Shown: piece by piece, positions 18,033 through 30,035 of the stretch
Layout: each line of letters opens with the position of its first letter
Numbering within the stretch: the first letter of the stretch is position 1
Source of the DNA: Shinella zoogloeoides
Lineage (GTDB): Bacteria > Pseudomonadota > Alphaproteobacteria > Rhizobiales > Rhizobiaceae
Direction: 5' to 3'
NCBI RefSeq assembly: GCF_030733845.1
Contig: NZ_CP132311.1
Location: 933,501-997,500 of the forward strand
Length of the DNA: 64,000 nucleotides
Program-made: the position numbers and the translations under genes
Notes under the pieces: generated by a model
Seen by the model: only the letters and a program-made list of their open reading frames with translations
Databases searched by the model: none
What the model was told of the DNA's origin: nothing

Positions 18033-20984
18033 ATGAGCGTGACGGAAGCGACGCGGTTTTCCGATCTTTCGACTTCCCCGATCCGGCCGCTGAGCCAGAC
18101 GGAAGTCAAATCGGTTTTGTCCGATCTCAAGGATTGGGCCAAGGAGCACGCCGCCATCGCAAAGCTCCTGGGCGAGGAGGGGCCGCTCAAGGACTTCATC
18201 GTCGCGGCCTTCTCGCTCTCGCCCTATCTGCGCGACACCGCCCGCATCGACCCCCGCCTGCTCGCCCGCGCGCTGGAAGAACCGATCCTGCCGGCCATCG
18301 AGGCCGCCATCGCCCGCGCCCGCACGGCTTGGCAACCGGAAGGCGGCGAGGTGACGGAGGCTATGGTGATGACGCGGCTGCGCGTCGCCAAGCGCGAAGT
18401 CGCCTTCCTCACGGCGCTCGCCGATCTCGCCCGCATTTTCGACGCGCGCCGCACCACGGCGCTCCTGACGGCGCTGGCCGAGGCGGCGACCTCCGCCGCC
18501 ATCGATCATCTGCTGCTCTCGGCGCACGAAAGCGGCAAGCTGAAGCTGCCCGATCCGGCCCATCCGAGCGAGGGATCCGGTCTGATCGTGCTCGGCATGG
18601 GCAAGCTCGGCGCCGCGGAGCTCAACTATTCCTCAGATATCGATCTCGTCGTCTTCTTCGATCCGATGGCGGACATCGCGGCCGATCCGAGCGAGACGGT
18701 CGAGACCTTCTCGCGCCTCGTGCGCCGGCTGATCCGCATCCTGCAGGAGCGCACGGCGGACGGCTACGTCTTCCGCACGGACCTGCGCCTCAGGCCCGAC
18801 CCTGGCGCGACGCCGCTCGCCATCTCCTTCGATTCGGCGATGCTCTACTACGAGAGCCGGGGACAGAACTGGGAGCGCGCGGCCTTCATCAAGGCCAAGC
18901 CCGTCGCCGGCGATCTCAAGGCCGGCGAGGCCTTCCTCAAGGGGCTCGTCCCCTTCGTCTTCCGCAAATATCTCGACTATGCGGCGATCGCCGACATCCA
19001 CTCGATCAAGCGGCAGATCCATGTCCACAAGGGGCATGGCGAGATCGCGGTCAAGGGGCACAATGTCAAGCTCGGCCGCGGCGGCATCCGCGAGATCGAG
19101 TTCTTCGTGCAGACCCAGCAGCTCATCGCCGGCGGGCGCGTGCCGGCGCTGCGCCTGCGCGCCACCGAGCCGATGCTGGCGGAACTCGCCAAGGCGAACT
19201 GGATCGATGAAGCGACGGCAAGGGAACTAACCGAGGCCTACTGGTTCCTGCGCGATGTCGAGCACCGCGTGCAGATGGTGCGCGACGAGCAGACGCACCT
19301 GCTGCCGGAGACCGAGGCCGAACTGAAGCGCATCGCCTTCATGCTCGGTTTCGAGGATACCGCCGCCTTCTCGGCAAAGCTCGTCGCGGTGCTGAAGACC
19401 GTCGAGCGGCGCTATGCGGCGCTCTTCGAGCAGGAGGCGAAGCTCTCCTCCGAGACCGGCAATCTCGTCTTCACCGGCCAGAAGGACGATCCCGACACGC
19501 TGGAGACGCTGAAGCGCCTCGGCTTCGAGCGTCCGGCCGACATTTCCCGCACCATCCGCACCTGGCACTATGGCCGCTACCGCGCCACGCAATCGGTCGA
19601 GGCGCGCGAGCGGCTGACGGAGCTGACGCCGCAATTGCTGCGCGTCTTCGGCGAGAGCAAGCGGGCGGACGAGGCGCTGCTGCGCTTCGACAGCTTCATC
19701 TCCGGCCTGCCGGCGGGCATCCAGCTCTTCTCGCTGCTCGGCAACAATCCGGCGCTGCTTTCCCTCATCGTCAACATCATGTCGTCGGCCCCGCGGCTGG
19801 CCGAGGTGATCGCGGCAAAACCCCATGTCTTCGACGGCATGCTGGATCCCGGCCTTCTCGCCGAACTGCCGACCCGCGCCTATCTCTCCGCGCGCATCGA
19901 GGGGTTCGTCTCCGGCGCGCGGCACTACGAGGAAATCCTCGATCGCCTGCGCATCATCGCGGCGGAGCAGCGCTTCCTCATCGGCATCCGCCTCCTGACC
20001 GGGGCGATCACCGGAAAACAGGCCGGGCGTGCCTTCACCCACGTCGCCGACCTCATCGTCGCGGCGGCGCTGAAGGCGGTGCTGGAGGAGATCGAGGCGG
20101 CGCATGGAAAATTCCCCGGCGGGCGGGTGGCGCTGGTCGGCATGGGCAAGCTCGGCAGTTTCGAGCTGACCGCCGGCTCCGACATCGACCTGATCCTGCT
20201 CTACGACCACGACGGCGATGCCTTCGAATCGGACGGGCCCAAGCCGCTCGACAACATCAAGTATTTCACCCGCATCACCCAGCGGCTGATCGCGGCGCTC
20301 TCCGCGCCGACGGCCGAGGGCGTGCTCTACGAGGTCGACATGCGGCTTCGACCATCCGGCAACAAGGGGCCAGTGGCGACGCGCATCACCTCCTTCGCCA
20401 AGTACCAGGAGGAGGAGGCCTGGACCTGGGAGCATATGGCGCTGACGCGCGCCCGCGTTCTCTGCGGCGACGAAAGCCTCGTCCGGCAGGCGGAGGAGAT
20501 CTTCCGCACTGTGCTCGCCCGCAAGCGCGACACGGCCAGGATCGCCAAGGACGTCGCGGAAATGCGCGACCTCATCGACCAGGAAAAGCCGCCGAAGGAC
20601 ATCTGGGACCTGAAGCTCATCGCGGGCGGCCTGATCGACATCGAGTTCATCGCGCAGTTCCTGGCGCTCGTCGCGCCGGCACGGGGCGCGCCGCAGCCGG
20701 AAAAGGCCGTGGCGACGGGCGATGCGCTGGGCGTGCTCGGCGAAACGATGATGGACCCGAACGATCTCGACACGGTGCAGAAGGCGCTTGTCCTCTATAC
20801 CGAGATTTCCCAGATCGTGCGCCTCTGCGTCGACGGCGGCTTCGATCCCAAGGAGGCGCCGGCCGGCCTCGTCGACCTCGTCTGCCGGGCGGGCGACTGC
20901 CCGGACCTGCGCACGCTGGAGGCGGAGATCCGCCGGGTGTCGAAGGTGGTGCGCAAGATTTTTCAGGCGACGGTCAAGGCCTGA
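18033..20984 (+). CDS. glnE: Bifunctional glutamine synthetase adenylyltransferase/deadenylase GlnE
   Basis: 983 aa, full length. Two nucleotidyltransferase domains, each with its MGKLG...SDIDL signature: LGMGKLGAAELNYSSDIDLV near residue 190 and VGMGKLGSFELTAGSDIDLI near 705. Each is followed by a helical GlnD-UR_UTase type domain. It adenylylates and deadenylylates glutamine synthetase in answer to PII and glutamine. GAGGAGACATC before the ATG is a strong ribosome site. It ends facing the kinase gene on the other strand, 15 nt away. Confidence 0.96.
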   Translation: MSVTEATRFSDLSTSPIRPLSQTEVKSVLSDLKDWAKEHAAIAKLLGEEGPLKDFIVAAFSLSPYLRDTARIDPRLLARALEEPILPAIEAAIARARTAWQPEGGEVTEAMVMTRLRVAKREVAFLTALADLARIFDARRTTALLTALAEAATSAAIDHLLLSAHESGKLKLPDPAHPSEGSGLIVLGMGKLGAAELNYSSDIDLVVFFDPMADIAADPSETVETFSRLVRRLIRILQERTADGYVFRTDLRLRPDPGATPLAISFDSAMLYYESRGQNWERAAFIKAKPVAGDLKAGEAFLKGLVPFVFRKYLDYAAIADIHSIKRQIHVHKGHGEIAVKGHNVKLGRGGIREIEFFVQTQQLIAGGRVPALRLRATEPMLAELAKANWIDEATARELTEAYWFLRDVEHRVQMVRDEQTHLLPETEAELKRIAFMLGFEDTAAFSAKLVAVLKTVERRYAALFEQEAKLSSETGNLVFTGQKDDPDTLETLKRLGFERPADISRTIRTWHYGRYRATQSVEARERLTELTPQLLRVFGESKRADEALLRFDSFISGLPAGIQLFSLLGNNPALLSLIVNIMSSAPRLAEVIAAKPHVFDGMLDPGLLAELPTRAYLSARIEGFVSGARHYEEILDRLRIIAAEQRFLIGIRLLTGAITGKQAGRAFTHVADLIVAAALKAVLEEIEAAHGKFPGGRVALVGMGKLGSFELTAGSDIDLILLYDHDGDAFESDGPKPLDNIKYFTRITQRLIAALSAPTAEGVLYEVDMRLRPSGNKGPVATRITSFAKYQEEEAWTWEHMALTRARVLCGDESLVRQAEEIFRTVLARKRDTARIAKDVAEMRDLIDQEKPPKDIWDLKLIAGGLIDIEFIAQFLALVAPARGAPQPEKAVATGDALGVLGETMMDPNDLDTVQKALVLYTEISQIVRLCVDGGFDPKEAPAGLVDLVCRAGDCPDLRTLEAEIRRVSKVVRKIFQATVKA

Positions 20985-20999
20985 CCTCCGCCCTGTCCC

Positions 21000-23354
<2,355 letters not shown>

Positions 23355-23467
23355 AAACCTTTGTAACCCTCGTGTGATTCGCCGCGCCGCTCGCCCGAAT
23401 CTGCCCTAATGAATCAATTGTGATTCGGCTTGTCCATAGAAAAAGGTAAAAGTTCCTTAACCATTTC

Positions 23468-24208
23468 TCATGGTTGGGAAATCGCATTTGCCGGCGGGAC
23501 GGCTGCGTCCGGCGCCGGGCGTCGGCGCGGTCCCATATCGGCTTCCCGCCACTCTTTTAGCATGGCCGTGCGACGGCGCGGATAGCGCTGGTCGAGGAGG
23601 GCAAGGGACCGCATGCGGTCGGTGCGGAAGTGCCGGTAGCCCTGCCGCCATTCGCACCAGGCGACCAGCATGCGCGTTTCCTCGAAATAGCCGAGCGCGA
23701 CCGGCCAGACGATGCGTTCGGTCAAACTGCCGGCGCCGTCCTCATAGGACAGCCGGACCTTGCGCTCCCGGCGGATCGCCGCGCGCAGCACCGCGAGACC
23801 GACCACTTCGCTGTCGATGACCTTGCGCGGACCGACCAGCAGCGCCGTATTCTCCAATTCGTCGCGAAGCTCCGCTGGCAGCACCGCCGAAATCTTGGCA
23901 AGGGCATCGGACGCGGCCTTCGTCATCGGCGTGTCGGCGAATTTCTGTACCCAGCGAAAACCGAGCGTCAGCGCCTCCAGCTCGCCTTGCGAGAACATCA
24001 GGGGCGGTAGCATGAAGCCGGGCCGGAGCACATAGCCAACGCCGGGTTCGCCCTCGATATCGGCGCCCTGCGCCTGCAAGGAGGCGATGTCGCGGTAGAG
24101 CGTGCGAATGCTGACGCCAAGTTCGCCGGCAAGCGCCGCGCCGCTCACCGGCCGGCGATGGCGGCGCAGGATCTGGAGGAGGGCGAGCAGTCGTTCGGAT
24201 CGGGCCAT
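23468..24208 (-). CDS. YafY-type transcriptional regulator (HTH_11 + WYL domain)
   Basis: 246 aa from the ATG at 24208 (MARSERLLALLQILRRHRRP). An N-terminal winged helix (SGAALAGELGVSIRTLYRDIASL) is followed by a WYL ligand-binding domain (VRLSYEDGAGS, VWPVALGYFEETRMLVAWCE). Longer upstream starts would run through its own operator and are unlikely. It is divergent from the VOC gene and probably controls it and itself. The ligand is unknown. Confidence 0.85.
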   Translation of the reverse strand: MARSERLLALLQILRRHRRPVSGAALAGELGVSIRTLYRDIASLQAQGADIEGEPGVGYVLRPGFMLPPLMFSQGELEALTLGFRWVQKFADTPMTKAASDALAKISAVLPAELRDELENTALLVGPRKVIDSEVVGLAVLRAAIRRERKVRLSYEDGAGSLTERIVWPVALGYFEETRMLVAWCEWRQGYRHFRTDRMRSLALLDQRYPRRRTAMLKEWREADMGPRRRPAPDAAVPPANAISQP

Positions 24209-24217
24209 GGCAGGATA

Positions 24218-24234
24218 CTGCCAGTTTTTGGCAG
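24218..24234. promoter_or_regulatory. Probable operator of the WYL regulator
   Basis: CTGCCA-N5-TGGCAG, a perfect 6-bp inverted repeat, lies 10 nt upstream of the regulator start and 49 nt before the divergent VOC gene. Regulators of this group commonly autoregulate through such a site. The link is inference from position and symmetry. Confidence 0.55.
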
Positions 24235-24282
24235 CGGTGTCGCCTAGCATCGCCCCGTCAACGCAAAGAAAGGACGATCCCC

Positions 24283-24651
24283 ATGATCTCTCCCAATCTC
24301 CTGATCCTCTATGTCGAGAATCCCGCCGCAAGCGGCCGCTTCTACGAAACGCTCTTCGGGCGCGCGCCGGTCGCGCAATCGCCCGGCTTCGTCGCCTTCC
24401 GGTTCGACAATGGCCTCGGTCTCGGCCTGTGGTCGACAAGCGCGACGGATTTCGTTTCGGCAGGCTCCGGTCATCGCTCCGAGATCGCCATCGTCGTTGA
24501 AGACGATGCAGCGATCGACGATCTGCACGAAAAGTGGCAGGCGGCCGGTGTCACGATCGAGCAGCCGCCGTTCGCGGCCGTCTTCGGCCGCACCTTCGTC
24601 GCGCTCGATCCGGACGGCCACCGCATCCGCGTCTGCCCGCCGGACAAGTGA
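24283..24651 (+). CDS. VOC-superfamily (glyoxalase/bleomycin-resistance-like) protein
   Basis: 122 aa with two beta-alpha-beta-beta-beta modules: NLLILYVENPAASGRFYETLFG at the start and FVALDPDGHRIRVCPPDK at the end. These are hallmarks of the VOC fold. The substrate cannot be told from sequence; small drug-binding, dioxygenase and lyase members look alike. AAAGGA lies 8 nt before the ATG. It is paired divergently with the WYL regulator. Confidence 0.8.
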   Translation: MISPNLLILYVENPAASGRFYETLFGRAPVAQSPGFVAFRFDNGLGLGLWSTSATDFVSAGSGHRSEIAIVVEDDAAIDDLHEKWQAAGVTIEQPPFAAVFGRTFVALDPDGHRIRVCPPDK

Positions 24652-24660
24652 GCTGAAGGG

Positions 24661-27309
24661 TCAGCCCTTCAGCATGCGCTCCACGATATCGGACACGTCG
24701 GAAGAGAGCTTTTCGCCCGCAGCGATGCTGCGCAGCGCGTTGCGGGCGTGGTCGGAGCGCACCTCTTCCAGAGCCCGCCAGGAGCGCATCGAGGTGAGGA
24801 TGCGGGCGGCGAGCTGCGGGTTCTTCGGGTCGATTTCAAGAATCTGCCCGGCGAGGAACCGGTAGCCTTCGCCGTCTGCCCGGTTGAAGCCGGTCGGGTT
24901 GGAGAAGGCGAAGGTACCGACGAGGGCGCGCACGCGGTTCGGGTTCGACTTGTTGAAATGCGGGCTTTCCATCAGCCCCTTGACCCGCGCCAGCGCGCCT
25001 TCGCCCGGAATGGTCGACTGGATTGAGAACCACTTGTCGATGACCAGCGCATTGTCGGCGAAGCGGGCGCGGAACGCTTCCAGCGCTTTTGCCGTCTCCG
25101 GCGCATCCGGGAAGCGATGGGCGAGCACGGTCAGCGCGGCGCTGAGGTCGGTCATGTTGTCGGCGGCGGCAAAGGCGTCCGCCGCGTGGGCCGGCGTGCC
25201 GTCGGAAACCGCGAGATAGGCAAGGGCCGCATTGCGCAGCGCCCGATGGCCGGCGCTTGCCGCATCCGGCGTGAAGGCGCCTTCGGTGCGGTGCCCGGCG
25301 AAGAGGGCGGTGAAGACGGCGGGATCGCGGTTCGCGACGAAGGCGAGCACCGCCTCGCGGCCGGCACGGATGGCGTCCGGGTCGTTGTTGCTGCCGAGTT
25401 CGCGCGCGATATCGGATTCGGAGGGCAGCGCCAGCGCCTGCGCCCGGAAGGCGGGCTCGAGCGTCTCGTCGCCGGCGATGGCAATCAGCGTGTCGGCGAG
25501 AACCGGATTGGTCTCGACCGGTTCGCCCGCGCGTGCCTTGCGCGCCGCCGCGACGAGGCTCGGCAGCGCGAGGTCGTTCAGCGCCTGCCAGCGGGCAAAG
25601 AGGTCGTCGTCATGGCGCGCGATATGGGCGAGGTCGGCGGAGGCCTGCTCGAAATGCAGGTTGACCGGCGCGGAGAAGCCGCGGTTGAGCGAAACGACCG
25701 GGCGCGAGGCAATCCCCGAGAAGGTAACGGTCTGGCGGCGCTCCTTGAGATGCAGCACGTCGCCGGTCACCTCAGCGCCGTTGATCGCACCCGGCGCCGC
25801 TTCGCTGCCGTCGGCAAGCAGCAGGCCGAAACGCAGCGGAATGTGCATCGGGTCCTTGGCGGCCTGGCCCGGCGTCGGCGGGATCATCTGTTCCAGCGAG
25901 AGTGTGAAGTCGCCCTTCGCCTGATCGTAGCTCGACGAGATGCTGACGAGCGGCGTGCCGGCCTGGCTGTACCAGAGTGAGAATTGGCTAAGATCGACGC
26001 CGTTGGCATCCTCGAAGCACTTGACGAAATCCTCGATCGTCGCCGCATCGCCGTCGTGACGCTCGAAATAGAGGTCCATGCCCTTCTTGAAGCCGTCCCG
26101 GCCGAGGATGGTCGCGATCATGCGCGTCACCTCGGAACCCTTCTCGTAGACGGTGGTCGTGTAGAAGTTGTTGATCTCGCGGTATTTCGTCGGGCGCACC
26201 GGATGGGCGAGCGGGCCGGCATCCTCGGGAAACTGCTCCGACTTCAGGTGCCGTACCTCGGCGATGCGCTTGACGGCGCGCGAGCGCTGGTCGGCGGAGA
26301 ATTCGTGGTCGCGATAGACCGTCAAGCCTTCCTTGAGGCAGAGCTGGAACCAGTCGCGGCAGGTGACGCGGTTGCCGGTCCAGTTGTGGAAATATTCGTG
26401 GGCGATGATCGCCTCGATATTCGCATAGTCCTGGTCGGTCGCCGTTTCGGGGTCGGCCAGCACGTATTTGTCGTTGAAGACGTTGAGCCCCTTGTTCTCC
26501 ATGGCGCCCATGTTGAAGTCCGAGACGGCGACGATCATGAAGATATCGAGGTCGTATTCGCAGCCGAACACCTCCTCGTCCCATTTCATCGAGCGCTTCA
26601 GCGCGTCCATCGCATAAGCCGCGCGCGGCTCCTTGCCGTGCTCGACATAGATCTTCAGCGCCACCTCGCGGCCCGACATCGTCGTGAACGTATCCTCCAC
26701 CACGCCGAGGTCGCCCGCGACCAGAGCGAAGAGGTAGGACGGCTTCGGGTGCGGATCGAACCAGGCGGCGAAATGCTTGCCTTCGCCATAGCCGGCGCCG
26801 CCGAGGAAGTTGCCGTTGGAGAGCAGCAGCGGGCAGCTCGCTTTGTCGGCGATGATGTTGACCGTGTAGACGGCGAGCACGTCCGGCCGGTCGGGGAAAT
26901 AGGTGATGCGGCGGAAGCCCTCGGCCTCGCACTGCGTGCAGTAGATGCCGTTCGTGCGGTAGAGGCCCATGAGCTGCGTGTTGGCCTCGGGATTGATCTG
27001 CGTGGTGATCGTGATCTCGAAGGGCTCTGTCGCCGGCAGGTCGCGGATCGTCAGGCTGTCGGGCGATGCGTCGTAGCGGGCGGCGTCCATCTCCATCTGG
27101 TCGAAGAGCAGGCCGGTCATCACCAGTTCGTCGCCGTCGAGGACGAGCGGCGCGGCGGGATCGACGCCCTCGCGGCGATGGAAGATCAGCCGCGCCTCGA
27201 CCTTGGTCTCCGTCGGGTCCAGTTCGAAGGTCAGGTCGACGCGCTCGAGAACGAAGTCAGTCTGGCGATAGTCCGCCAGGTGGATGATCTGGCCGTTCTC
27301 TGTCCGCAT
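24661..27309 (-). CDS. pepN: Aminopeptidase N (M1 zinc peptidase)
   Basis: 882 aa from the ATG at 27309, chosen because AGGAC lies just upstream and the protein begins MRTENGQIIHLADYRQTDFV, as PepN does. The exopeptidase motif GAMENKGLN and zinc site HEYFH (H304, E305, H308) with a downstream glutamate are present. The domain layout (beta saddle, catalytic, Ig-like, helical C-terminal) fits the E. coli-type enzyme of 870 aa. Cytosolic peptide turnover. It ends 9 nt from the convergent VOC gene. Confidence 0.95.
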   Translation of the reverse strand: MRTENGQIIHLADYRQTDFVLERVDLTFELDPTETKVEARLIFHRREGVDPAAPLVLDGDELVMTGLLFDQMEMDAARYDASPDSLTIRDLPATEPFEITITTQINPEANTQLMGLYRTNGIYCTQCEAEGFRRITYFPDRPDVLAVYTVNIIADKASCPLLLSNGNFLGGAGYGEGKHFAAWFDPHPKPSYLFALVAGDLGVVEDTFTTMSGREVALKIYVEHGKEPRAAYAMDALKRSMKWDEEVFGCEYDLDIFMIVAVSDFNMGAMENKGLNVFNDKYVLADPETATDQDYANIEAIIAHEYFHNWTGNRVTCRDWFQLCLKEGLTVYRDHEFSADQRSRAVKRIAEVRHLKSEQFPEDAGPLAHPVRPTKYREINNFYTTTVYEKGSEVTRMIATILGRDGFKKGMDLYFERHDGDAATIEDFVKCFEDANGVDLSQFSLWYSQAGTPLVSISSSYDQAKGDFTLSLEQMIPPTPGQAAKDPMHIPLRFGLLLADGSEAAPGAINGAEVTGDVLHLKERRQTVTFSGIASRPVVSLNRGFSAPVNLHFEQASADLAHIARHDDDLFARWQALNDLALPSLVAAARKARAGEPVETNPVLADTLIAIAGDETLEPAFRAQALALPSESDIARELGSNNDPDAIRAGREAVLAFVANRDPAVFTALFAGHRTEGAFTPDAASAGHRALRNAALAYLAVSDGTPAHAADAFAAADNMTDLSAALTVLAHRFPDAPETAKALEAFRARFADNALVIDKWFSIQSTIPGEGALARVKGLMESPHFNKSNPNRVRALVGTFAFSNPTGFNRADGEGYRFLAGQILEIDPKNPQLAARILTSMRSWRALEEVRSDHARNALRSIAAGEKLSSDVSDIVERMLKG

Positions 27310-27632
27310 CGATATGTCCTGCTTTTTGCCGTCCGGTTCCGTGTCGCTGTGCATGACGATGCGGTCCGCCGGGACGGTCTGCCCCCAAGTTCCATGAATA
27401 GATATGCGTATTCACTTAACATCTCATTTCCAGCGGTCCCGCCAATTCACAAATTCGTGCCATGTCGGGACAGGCCATTTTGGGGACGTTCGATCAATAT
27501 TATCCGCGACGCATCACCAGAATTGATCCCATCCGGCGGGCAATCCCGCTAAACTTGCAGGCCTCTGAATCGGTTCTCCGGTCTCCTCAACGCCTGGTGC
27601 CATGGCCTGCCGGCCGATGGCGAGTTTCCCGC
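27310..27632. other. Divergent intergenic region, pepN / DMT transporter
   Basis: 323 nt without a credible gene. A 6-bp inverted repeat (GTCCCG 27436-27441, CGGGAC 27466-27471) is visible, but I see no convincing promoter boxes. It must hold both divergent promoters. Confidence 0.5.
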
Positions 27633-28571
27633 ATGGATTTGCATTCTCCCAATCCCATGAAGGGGATTTTCCTCAAGGTCGCCTCGGTGATGATCTTCCT
27701 GTGCATGTCGGCGCTCATCAAGGCGGCCGGCAAGGAGATTCCCGCGGGGCAGATCACCTTCCTGCGCTCCGCCTTCGCCATGGTGCCGATCCTCGTCTTC
27801 CTCGGCGTCAAGGGCCAGTTGCGCGACGCCTTCCGCACCAACGACATCTTCGGCCATTTCAAGCGCGGCTTCATCGGCATCCTGTCCATGGGCTTCGGCT
27901 TCTACGGGCTCGTGCATCTGCCGCTGCCGGAATCGATCGCGCTCGGCTATGCCCTTCCGCTCGTCACGGTGATCGTCGCCGCGGTCTTTCTCAAGGAGCG
28001 GGTGGGCGTTTACCGTTGGACGGCAGTGCTCATCGGCCTCATCGGCGTCGCCGTCATAAGCTGGCCGCGCCTCACGCTTTTCCGCGACGGCGGCCTCGGC
28101 TCGTCGGAGGCCATGGGCGTGCTCGCCATGCTGGCCTTTGCCTTACTAGGTTCCTGCGCCATGGTGCTGGTGCGCAAGCTGGTGCAGACGGAGCGCACGC
28201 CGACCATCGTGCTCTATTTCTCGCTGTTCGCGTCGGTCTTCTCGCTCGGCACGCTGCCGTTCGGCTGGATCGACCTCGGCTGGCCGGAGCTGGTCATGAT
28301 GATGTTCGCCGGCTTCTGCGGCGGCATCGCCCAGCTTCTGCTAACGGCAAGCTATCGCTATGCCGACGTGTCGACCATCGCGCCGTTCGAATATACCTCG
28401 ATCGTGCTCGGCCTCATCGTCGGCTATTTCCTGTTCGGCGACGTTCCGACGGCCACCATGCTGACCGGCACGGCCATCGTCGTCAGCGCCGGCATCTTCG
28501 TCATCTTCCGCGAGCACCGGCTCGAGTTGAAGCGCCGGGCAGAGCTCCGGCACCAGACGCCTCAGGGCTGA
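27633..28571 (+). CDS. EamA/DMT-family membrane transporter
   Basis: 312 aa from MDLHSPNPMKGIFLKVASVM at 27633; the longer upstream frame lacks a membrane-protein character and is rejected. About ten hydrophobic segments in two EamA halves (first half includes KAAGKEIPAGQITFLRSAFA; second includes LLLTASYRYADVSTIAPFEY). Likely an exporter of a small metabolite; substrate unknown. Its last 10 nt overlap the convergent MFS gene. Confidence 0.83.
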   Translation: MDLHSPNPMKGIFLKVASVMIFLCMSALIKAAGKEIPAGQITFLRSAFAMVPILVFLGVKGQLRDAFRTNDIFGHFKRGFIGILSMGFGFYGLVHLPLPESIALGYALPLVTVIVAAVFLKERVGVYRWTAVLIGLIGVAVISWPRLTLFRDGGLGSSEAMGVLAMLAFALLGSCAMVLVRKLVQTERTPTIVLYFSLFASVFSLGTLPFGWIDLGWPELVMMMFAGFCGGIAQLLLTASYRYADVSTIAPFEYTSIVLGLIVGYFLFGDVPTATMLTGTAIVVSAGIFVIFREHRLELKRRAELRHQTPQG

Positions 28572-29848
28572 CGCCATTCCGGCGTCGTCGTGTCCTCGAC
28601 GAGATCTTCGGAGACGGCATCCGGCTGGAGCGCCGCGGCGGCCGCATCCGCGCCGAGCGGCTGCACGGCCATCGCCTGGTAGTCCGTCTTGCTGACGAGC
28701 CCGTCGGCATCCTCGCGGCGGCTGATGCGCCAGGCGGCATAGGCGCCGTAGAGCAGGAAATAGACCGCCAGCACCATGAACAGCGCGCCGGGGCCGAAGC
28801 GGTCCATGATCGGGCCGACCATCAGCGGGCCGGAGATCGTCCCGAACCCGTAGACGATCATCATGCCGGAGGAGACCTCGACATATTCGTCCGGCTGCGC
28901 GCGGTCGTTGGCATGCGCCACGTTCAGCGCATAGATGGGGAAGATGACCGAGCCGACGAAAGCCGCGACGACGTAGAGCAGCACTGGCGGCCCGCCGGAG
29001 ACCAGCGCCATGACGAGGCAGGAGACGGTCCCGACGATGCCGCAGGCGACCATGACGAGCCGGCGGTCCATGCGGTCCGAGGCGCGGCCGATCGGGATTT
29101 GCGAAAGGGCGCTGCCGAGGAGGACGCAGGCGAGCAGCGTCGCGCCTTCCGCTGTCGAAAGCCCGGTGCGCTGGGTGAACACGCCGCCGAGGTTAAGCCA
29201 AGCGCCGGAGAGCGCGCCGGCAAGGAACGCGCCGACGACGGCGACCGGTGAGCGCCGGTAGAGCTTCGGCACGTTGAAGCGCGCCTGCGTCGGCGGCGCC
29301 GGCAGCGGCGAGGAGGTCAGCGCGGTCGGCAGCAGGGCGATGGAGAAGATAATGCCGCACAGGATGAAGAGCGTGGTGTTGGACGGATCGCCGAGCGGGA
29401 CGAGATACTGCCCGCCGATGGTGCCGACCATCGTGGTGATCAGGTAGATGGAGAAGACCGAGCCGCGGTTTTCGTTGGTGACGCGCTCGTTCAGCCAGCT
29501 CTCGATGATGAGGTAGCTGCCGGAAATGGCAAAGCCCGATATGGCGCGGAACAGCATCCAGGCGCGCCAGTCGACGACGAGGGCGCAGAGAAGGATGCCG
29601 ACGGCAAGCAGCGTGATCAGCGCCACGAAGACGCGTACATGTCCGACGAGCAGAATGAATTTCGGGGTGACGATGCACGACAGCGTGAAGCCTATCGTAT
29701 AGCCGGTCGCGATCATCGAGATCGTCTGCGTCGACCATCCCTCCGCGACCGCGCGCACCGGCACGACATAGCTTTGCAGGCCGAAGGCCACCATCATCAG
29801 AAGGGTGGACAGCATCAGGCTGAGGATCGACACAAGGCTCGCCAGCAT
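28562..29848 (-). CDS. MFS transporter, YcaD-like
   Basis: 428 aa from the ATG at 29848 (MLASLVSILSLMLSTLLMMV), preceded by GGAGC; an upstream extension is hydrophilic and unlikely. Twelve hydrophobic segments, with the MFS loop GRASDRMDRR in the middle. The IESWLNERVTNENRGSVFSI block is characteristic of the YcaD subgroup. Substrate unknown. It converges with and overlaps the DMT gene by 10 nt. Confidence 0.82.
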   Translation of the reverse strand: MLASLVSILSLMLSTLLMMVAFGLQSYVVPVRAVAEGWSTQTISMIATGYTIGFTLSCIVTPKFILLVGHVRVFVALITLLAVGILLCALVVDWRAWMLFRAISGFAISGSYLIIESWLNERVTNENRGSVFSIYLITTMVGTIGGQYLVPLGDPSNTTLFILCGIIFSIALLPTALTSSPLPAPPTQARFNVPKLYRRSPVAVVGAFLAGALSGAWLNLGGVFTQRTGLSTAEGATLLACVLLGSALSQIPIGRASDRMDRRLVMVACGIVGTVSCLVMALVSGGPPVLLYVVAAFVGSVIFPIYALNVAHANDRAQPDEYVEVSSGMMIVYGFGTISGPLMVGPIMDRFGPGALFMVLAVYFLLYGAYAAWRISRREDADGLVSKTDYQAMAVQPLGADAAAAALQPDAVSEDLVEDTTTPEWRQP

Positions 29849-29976
29849 GGGAGGCTCCGGGAGAGGCGCGATGGCGCGTTCGGTTTCGGAGTGTCGCTCT
29901 ATTGCGGTGGCCGTGCCCTGTCTACTGCGACAGCGGCTGGCGTAAACCAAAAAAGCCTTTGGAAGCAGGGATTAAT

Positions 29977-29986
29977 GGGAATTCCC
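29977..29986. promoter_or_regulatory. GGGAATTCCC palindrome upstream of the MFS gene
   Basis: A 10-bp perfect palindrome about 130 nt upstream of the MFS start and 49 nt before the structured RNA region. It may be an operator for either side; short palindromes also occur by chance. Confidence 0.3.
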
Positions 29987-30035
29987 GGAGGGGTTGTGCT
30001 AGGAAGGTGTGCCGGGTGCATTCCTGGCATATTGA

